A stretch of DNA of 64,000 nt from Alnus glutinosa (lineage: Eukaryota; Streptophyta; Magnoliopsida; Fagales; Betulaceae): the NCBI RefSeq assembly GCF_958979055.1, contig NC_084886.1, positions 18,286,654-18,350,653 on the forward strand, in the 5' to 3' direction. The position numbers and the translations under genes were made by a program. This document shows, one piece after another, positions 59,828-64,000 of this stretch. The notes under the pieces are model-generated. The model saw only the letters and a list, made by a program, of their open reading frames with translations, did not search any database and was not told the DNA's origin. Position 1 is the first letter of the stretch. Each line of letters opens with the position of its first letter.

Positions 59828-62162
59828 AAATATTGATATGCAGAGGTTTCAAACACTCGCATTGAAATATATGAAATTGAATTGATACATTAACATCTTG
59901 TTAGAAAGAACCATAGAACTAACACTGCCACATCCTGGGATTAAAGCCCTGCCCTTGGGAAGGGCTCCTGTCTGATGAAGATGTAAAATAACAGGTGTTG
60001 GTTGTCCTAGATCCCATGGGGTCACACCTTTCTCCCAACTTGCTTCCCAACTACCTGATGAGTTAAAAACTCGAGTACAAAATCTCAGATAGCAAATGGA
60101 TACTAAAAGACCCCATACCAAATAAAACTAATCCAATTCATTCAATGCATCCAAAAGCACAAACACTAAATAAATGACATTTTATTTTGCATGAACTGAA
60201 ATAAATCTAGGATACCATTCTTAAATAATTACACAAGCACGTGTGCCTACAAGACTAACACAAGCACACACACGTGAAAGTCCCAGAAGAGTTATTGAAC
60301 AAAGTTCATATCACACACAAGTCCAATAAGAAAACCGAGGAGAGAATCAAACTTTGAAGCCAAATTTCTTCAAGGAAGTCCACTATCATTGAAACTGGCT
60401 TCAATGGCCCACCCACTATCACACATGCACGTGTGCCTGCAAGACTAACACGAGCGCACACACGTGGAGGTCCCAGAAGACTTATTGAACAAAGTTCATA
60501 TCACACACAAGTCCAATAAAAAACCCCAGGAGAGAATCAAACTTTGAAGTCAAATTTCCTAGAGGAAGTCCACTATCATTAAAACTAACTTCAATGGCCC
60601 ACCCAGCATGCATTCCAGGTGCTTCTGTGGCAGATGACTGATCTTCTAGTTGAGAAACTGTATGACTGGCCCCAAAGAAGGTAACTTTGAGCTATGCATA
60701 TGATTGGAAAAGGGTACAATTTTCAAAACTAAAGGAATTAGGCATGTCCAACTAGCTTGGCAGGGTAAGATTGGGCTATTTGTCCATCAAACTTTCATAT
60801 ATTCTGGGCTCCGTGATATATAACCAATAAAGTAATATAACTCCGACAAAGAATCTTAATCAACAAACTGGCACCCCATTAAAATCAATTCTGACAATAA
60901 AGGAATTGAGTGGGTTGGATATTTACCCTTTTTCTAATCAGGTATACTGTAGTTCAATAAATTCTTCAAATTTGAGTCCATGAGGTATCTCAAGATGACT
61001 AAAATGCATGAAAAACGGAAGCAAAGTACATAACTAACATTCCAAAAGTACTCTCTCTAAAGGAAAGAAAAATCAAGCAAAACCCAAGCCATGAAACAAC
61101 CATTCAACTTGCCAATGAGCTCAACTCATAGGGCACTTCCTCCTCCCTTATTGATGCGGCAAAGGAAGCATGGAACACAAGCTTAGGGGGGGTTTGTTGT
61201 CCTACATCACTTATGAACAGGATGCAGGGTGAGGTCGTGGGTTTACAACTGGATGAGTGCTATGTAACTTAATGATTAAAAAAGAAAAAGATAAAACCAT
61301 TAAACCTCAAATCCAAAAGCAAACTATTACAGCTCAAACACCTCCATTATCGATCTATCCATATGCATAAACCATATTCGTATTACACATATATATACAT
61401 ATGCAGTCAAGGATATAAAGCAATAAGTCAATGACAGTAATCTCCATTTATCAGAGACACTACTTACCAATCAATCACAAATATACCAACTTCTTCTTGG
61501 CTGTATATCAAGCTATGCAAAATCTGACATTCTCTTATAATTCAAATATATATATTTGCATATATTTTAACGAAAACAATTAGTCGTTTCATGATTGCTT
61601 CCACCACTATGTATTCCAGGATTATCAACAATATTCCCTCATTACTATATCATTTTGACAATGATTTGCCAATCAAAAATTGATCAACATTTACTACACC
61701 AAAAGACCAATAAGTAACCATAACATAAGAATATAAATCATAGTATAAATAATCTTACACAGCCCAGTAATTTTCATTTCTCATGAACCATAAAAAGGTA
61801 AACACATAACATAAGACACAAATGAATCAAAGAACGTGAATACAATAAAACCCAACAGAAGAGTCCACATCTTTAGAACAAAAATAACAAACCCATATGA
61901 CAAAACAATCTTAAAAGACCAAAAATCAAAGAAAAATAATAAAAGACATTAAATTTTTTAAGGCACATTACATACCGTCGCTGCGCACAAGTTCTTGAAG
62001 CTTATCAATGCGGGGGTGGTTCGATCTTATGGTCGTCTCTACCCCAGTACTCAGGGGGGTTTCATCTCTCCTCATCCTCGCCAGGTTTCGGGACGAAACG
62101 CCCCGGAGAGTCAGCTGCACGTTTCGTATCGGGAAGAGAGTGTGGCCCAATAAGAGGGACAT
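52313..62162 (-). CDS. HOL-like: Halide/thiol methyltransferase (HOL/TMT family)
   Basis: Eight exons join in frame to 261 aa: complement of 62162-61976, 60054-59924, 59117-59031, 53796-53696, 53616-53517, 53325-53279, 53133-53055 and 52366-52313. The core is SAM-dependent methyltransferase: [15 protein letters not shown], motif [13 protein letters not shown] (99-110), [39 protein letters not shown] and [20 protein letters not shown]. The last exon is short and ends [10 protein letters not shown] plus seven residues, as in known members. Known HOL/TMT enzymes methylate halides, thiocyanate and hydrosulfide; the substrate here is inferred. Residues 1-45 are Arg/Ser-rich and may be an organelle presequence; a second Met at 30 is an alternative start. 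The gene spans 9.8 kb because intron 4 (5.2 kb) holds two LINE copies. Confidence 0.92.
52535..52880. mobile_element. Foldback MITE in the last intron of the methyltransferase gene
   Basis: The left arm (AAGTTCAAAAACCCTCAATTT, TGTATCAAACTTTTAATTTTTTG, TTAGGATTTTCCG) is mirrored by the right arm (AAAAAATTGAAAGTTGAATACG, AAATTGAGAGGTTTTGAACTTTG). The centre is AT-rich and non-coding. Confidence 0.65.
54088..57752 (+). pseudogene. LINE (plant L1-type) retrotransposon, ORF2 broken
   Basis: The block lies antisense in intron 4 of the methyltransferase gene. It opens at 54088 with an apurinic endonuclease start ([24 protein letters not shown] at about 54510). Reverse transcriptase pieces follow at 55590-55970 ([33 protein letters not shown]) and 56060-56434 ([19 protein letters not shown]). 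A zinc-binding C-terminal domain lies at 57191-57631 ([19 protein letters not shown]). A poly(A) tail ends at 57752. At least six frame breaks or stops interrupt it. I found no target duplication, and ORF1 (gag-like) is absent, so the copy is 5'-truncated or its left border has decayed. Confidence 0.92.
57753..58062. other. Intron 4 sequence between two LINE copies
   Basis: Host intron DNA of about 310 bases with no recognised feature. Confidence 0.6.
58063..58376 (+). mobile_element. 5'-truncated LINE copy with 16-bp target duplication
   Basis: The 282-base insert (58079-58360) matches the last part of the larger LINE (TGCCTATGGAGGGAACAAAA against the TGCTTATGGAGGGAAAGAAA of the full element, followed by a similar 3' UTR). 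It ends in an A-rich tail. Perfect direct repeats AAGATACACTTATGAG lie at 58063-58078 and 58361-58376. Confidence 0.9.
58377..59030. other. Remainder of methyltransferase intron 4
   Basis: AT-rich intron DNA including a poly(T) run near 58408-58423 and an imperfect trinucleotide-like (ACT)n/(TAC)n patch at 58690-58790. No gene is seen. Confidence 0.6.
59751..59822. repeat. Compound (C)n-(CA)n-(TA)n microsatellite
   Basis: About 14 C, then a short CA run, then about 22 TA units, in intron 2 of the methyltransferase gene. Confidence 0.95.
60231..60610. repeat. 190-bp tandem duplication in methyltransferase intron 1
   Basis: The unit with GCACGTGTGCCTACAAGACT, TTATTGAACAAAGTTCATAT and AAGTCCACTATCATT at 60231-60420 is repeated at 60421-60610 with about 10 per cent differences. 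Confidence 0.9.
60611..61975. other. Remainder of methyltransferase intron 1
   Basis: AT-rich intron DNA; no gene or element recognised. Confidence 0.6.
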
Positions 62163-62166
62163 AACG

Positions 62167-62290
62167 CCTGCACTAAATCGTCTGGATCGGTCGAAAAGGA
62201 ATGAAGAAAGTTTCTGTTCCGTTTTGTTTCAACGCGCAGGCCCTGCACTAAATCGTTTGGATCGGTCGAAAAGGAAAGAAGAAAGTTTAC
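62167..62290 (-). repeat. 75-bp duplication just upstream of the methyltransferase start
   Basis: CCTGCACTAAATCGT followed by GGATCGGTCGAAAAGGAA and GAAGAAAGTTT occurs at 62167 and again at 62242. It lies within about 130 bases upstream of the ATG at 62162, in the presumed leader or core promoter. Confidence 0.85.
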
Positions 62291-62949
62291 GGTTTCATTC
62301 TGTTTTTCTTTTTCTTTTTTTCTTTTTTCTTTTTTTTTTTTTTATAACTTTTTGTTTCATTCTATTTTACCTTAATTTATTTCTTCTTTTTCCCTCTATA
62401 AATTCTTAAATAAAGTCATGGTTTCAATCTTTACCACCAATTTTCGTTCCTCCAATTTTTTCATAGGCAAGGCAATTATTGTTGGAGTAATGCTTGCATG
62501 CCATACAAAGGGTAAGTATATCATAATTTTTTGAATCGGAACGTGATTTGAAATTAATTTCTCATTTTTTGAAAATCAATGTTAACTTTTTCGCAAATCT
62601 GAAATAAGTTCTTCCGTCACTTTTTTGTCTAATTTTGCAATTCTCATTAATGCCACGTCAGCATTTTGGCTACAACATCTTCAAATATTATTTTAAAAAT
62701 AAAATGAAGATATAATTACTTTTTTTTTTTTTACATATAGCAATGTACCCAATGACATTCATGTACTCATGTTGTTTGCTATGGAGTTCCTCCCGTTGTT
62801 TGCTAATATTTATCAATTATTTAGTTGGTCGGAATGCAATAAATTTTTTTCAAAAGAAGGTTTAGTGTCACTGACATCTTAAGTCTGCATTTTGATGATT
62901 CGAGTGTTACATATTTTTGTTAGATTGTTATATTACAATTGTGATTTGG

Positions 62950-63003
62950 TGGCTTAGTGGTTTAACAGTTTCTTACAAACTCAAAGAGCAAGGGTTCGAG
63001 TCT
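62950..63003 (+). mobile_element. tRNA-like pol III promoter (SINE head or tRNA relic)
   Basis: The A box TGGCTTAGTGG (62950-62960) and B box GGTTCGAGTCT (62993-63003) fit the consensus and are 32 bases apart, as in tRNA genes. A foldable acceptor stem and anticodon arm are not clear, so this is more likely a SINE or tRNA relic than a functional tRNA. Confidence 0.5.
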
Positions 63004-63078
63004 TCTCCTCGGCAAAGTAACGGTTTTTTGATGTTTTTGTTGTCTAAAAGAACTAAAACCGTAAAGACACAGTTATGA

Positions 63079-63132
63079 AGACTCGAACCAATGCATTGGA
63101 TGACATGAAGAGGCGCCTTATCCATCAGACCA
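63079..63132 (-). mobile_element. tRNA-Arg-like pol III promoter (SINE head or tRNA relic)
   Basis: On the minus strand TGGTCTGATGG then ATAAGGCGCCT resembles the D-arm of tRNA-Arg. The B box GGTTCGAGTCT follows 32 bases later (63089-63079). It is convergent with the unit at 62950, and the shared B-box region forms an inverted repeat GGTTCGAGTCTTC/GAAGACTCGAACC. The anticodon stem is not intact. Confidence 0.5.
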
Positions 63133-63685
63133 ACCAATCTATTGGATATTGTGAAGCGGTTAATAATATAAATATTGTAACTGACAGCAGTTACATGTAG
63201 TGAAAAGTTATGACTTTTCATATGCCCTTTCAATATTTATAAATATAACATTCCTCCACCGATTTTACTGTTCAGAATTTCATTCTCAATTTTAGAAATT
63301 CACAAGTGAAATTGTAGGAATTCTCTAGAATTGCTATCTGTAGAATTTATAGCTTTGTTGTATCCTGGAGGCGATTTGCTAGCAACCTATTAGCAAACTC
63401 ATTCCGAGTGGGGGCAAATATCGTCTTAAAGATAGCGATTCATCGTGCCTCAAAGCTATCTTTTATTTCAGATTTTTGTTATTTCTCACAAAATATTTTC
63501 CTAACAATTTCAGTGTTTTGTTTTGATTCTTCTTCTTATAATATTATTTTTTAACACCGAGTCTATCTATGGTAAATGTCATAGAAAGACAAAGAAAATA
63601 AATGAAATGAAAGACGCAATCAAACAAACTTTGTTTTCAACTTTCAAGACCAAAAAGCAAGTAAGACTAACAATCTCGTGTTTTC

Positions 63686-64000
63686 TCTCTTGAGTGTTGG
63701 TGAGAGAGAGAGAGAAGTAGCAAGGAAAAAAGGAGTGCTCGTCGTTGCCGGGGGAGAGAGGTTGTCCCTCCCCCCCCTCCCCCGACTCTTGTCTTGGCCC
63801 TTAGTCCTCTTGGACTAAGGTGTTTTGTTTCCTCCCTGAGCTTCTCTCAGTGGATAAATTTCTCCTAGCCATTAAAGTTGTGGAGCTTTGTTCCCCTAGC
63901 CTTGTTAGGCTATGGAGGTTTATATTTGTGTTTTTCTTTCTCCTTCTTTTATTTCTGGCAGAAAAGCTCAAATCTAGGTGATCCAGCTTGGAGGTGTGGC
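63686..64000 (+). mobile_element. 5' part of a retroposon related to the 29.5-kb element
   Basis: A GA tract is followed by GC-richer DNA with a poly(C) stretch. Phrases GTTGTGGAGCTTTGTTCCCC and GTGTTTTTCTTTCTCC correspond, in order, to GTTGTGGAGCTGTGGCCCCT and GTGTTTTTCTTTGTTG of the 29504-30479 retroposon. The copy runs off the window, so its length and coding content are unknown. Confidence 0.55.

Larger units (their letters stand above)
62291..63685. other. Upstream flank with pol III-like promoters
   Basis: Pyrimidine-rich DNA near 62300-62345, then AT-rich DNA. No protein-coding gene is seen. Two tRNA-like promoter pairs face each other at 62950-63132. Confidence 0.55.

Noticed and set aside
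62950..63132. Functional tRNA genes
   Set aside because: The promoter boxes fit, but the acceptor and anticodon stems do not fold convincingly, so relic or SINE status is more likely.
1..64000. CRISPR array, bacterial operon or phage-like defence system
   Set aside because: All genes are intron-containing plant genes. Repeats are microsatellites or transposon parts without regular repeat-spacer structure.

Overview
This is a nuclear chromosome segment of a flowering plant, most likely a woody rosid eudicot. The evidence is AT-rich DNA, GT-AG introns with phase-consistent joins, plant-specific gene families (pollen-type exopolygalacturonase, ankyrin-PGG protein, WD40-type inositol polyphosphate 5-phosphatase, halide/thiol methyltransferase), and CACTA, hAT, Copia, plant LINE and tRNA-derived SINE remains. 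The species call is inference. No bacterial, viral or organellar operon is present.

Layout. 1-13.4 kb is gene-free repeat DNA. It holds degenerate telomere-like repeats with segmental duplications, a GATCGAT-rich repeat, four arrays of short perfect or near-perfect palindromes (three beside CACTA-like ends, the fourth by similarity), a hAT-type MITE with its target duplication, a decayed En/Spm (CACTA) element and an LTR-like block. 13.5-24.7 kb carries two divergent GH28 exopolygalacturonase genes. PG1 is on the minus strand with 3 exons (393 aa). PG2 is on the plus strand with 4 exons (390 aa). Both are reconstructed with intact reading frame and all four GH28 motifs. 24.7-34.3 kb is intergenic: a LINE RNase H remnant, foldback MITEs, a 0.94-kb non-autonomous retroposon with a 16-bp target duplication, and a three-copy tandem array of about 0.55 kb.

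34.3-42.6 kb is an ankyrin/PGG membrane protein gene (plus strand, 3 exons, 613 aa). Its second intron holds a solo LTR with target duplication, a second LTR-like block, and a chimeric, internally deleted Copia element with target duplication. 43.9-51.0 kb is a WD40 plus 5-phosphatase gene of the 5PTase12/13/14 type (minus strand, 11 exons, 1152 aa). 52.3-62.2 kb is a HOL/thiol methyltransferase gene (minus strand, 8 exons, 261 aa). Two LINE insertions lie in its fourth intron and a foldback MITE in its last intron. 62.2-64 kb is promoter and intergenic DNA with a duplicated block, two convergent pol III (SINE/tRNA-like) promoters, and the start of a second copy of the retroposon family found at 29.5 kb.

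The five genes are not an operon and share no obvious pathway: cell-wall pectin hydrolysis (two), membrane stress or salicylate-type signalling (ankyrin), phosphoinositide signalling, and methyl-halide/thiol metabolism. The most notable content is architectural: exact intron presence/absence between the two polygalacturonases, genes that tolerate large retroelement loads in introns, a template-switch-like Copia chimera, and a G-box-saturated palindrome array. I saw no convincing novel defence or biosynthetic system.
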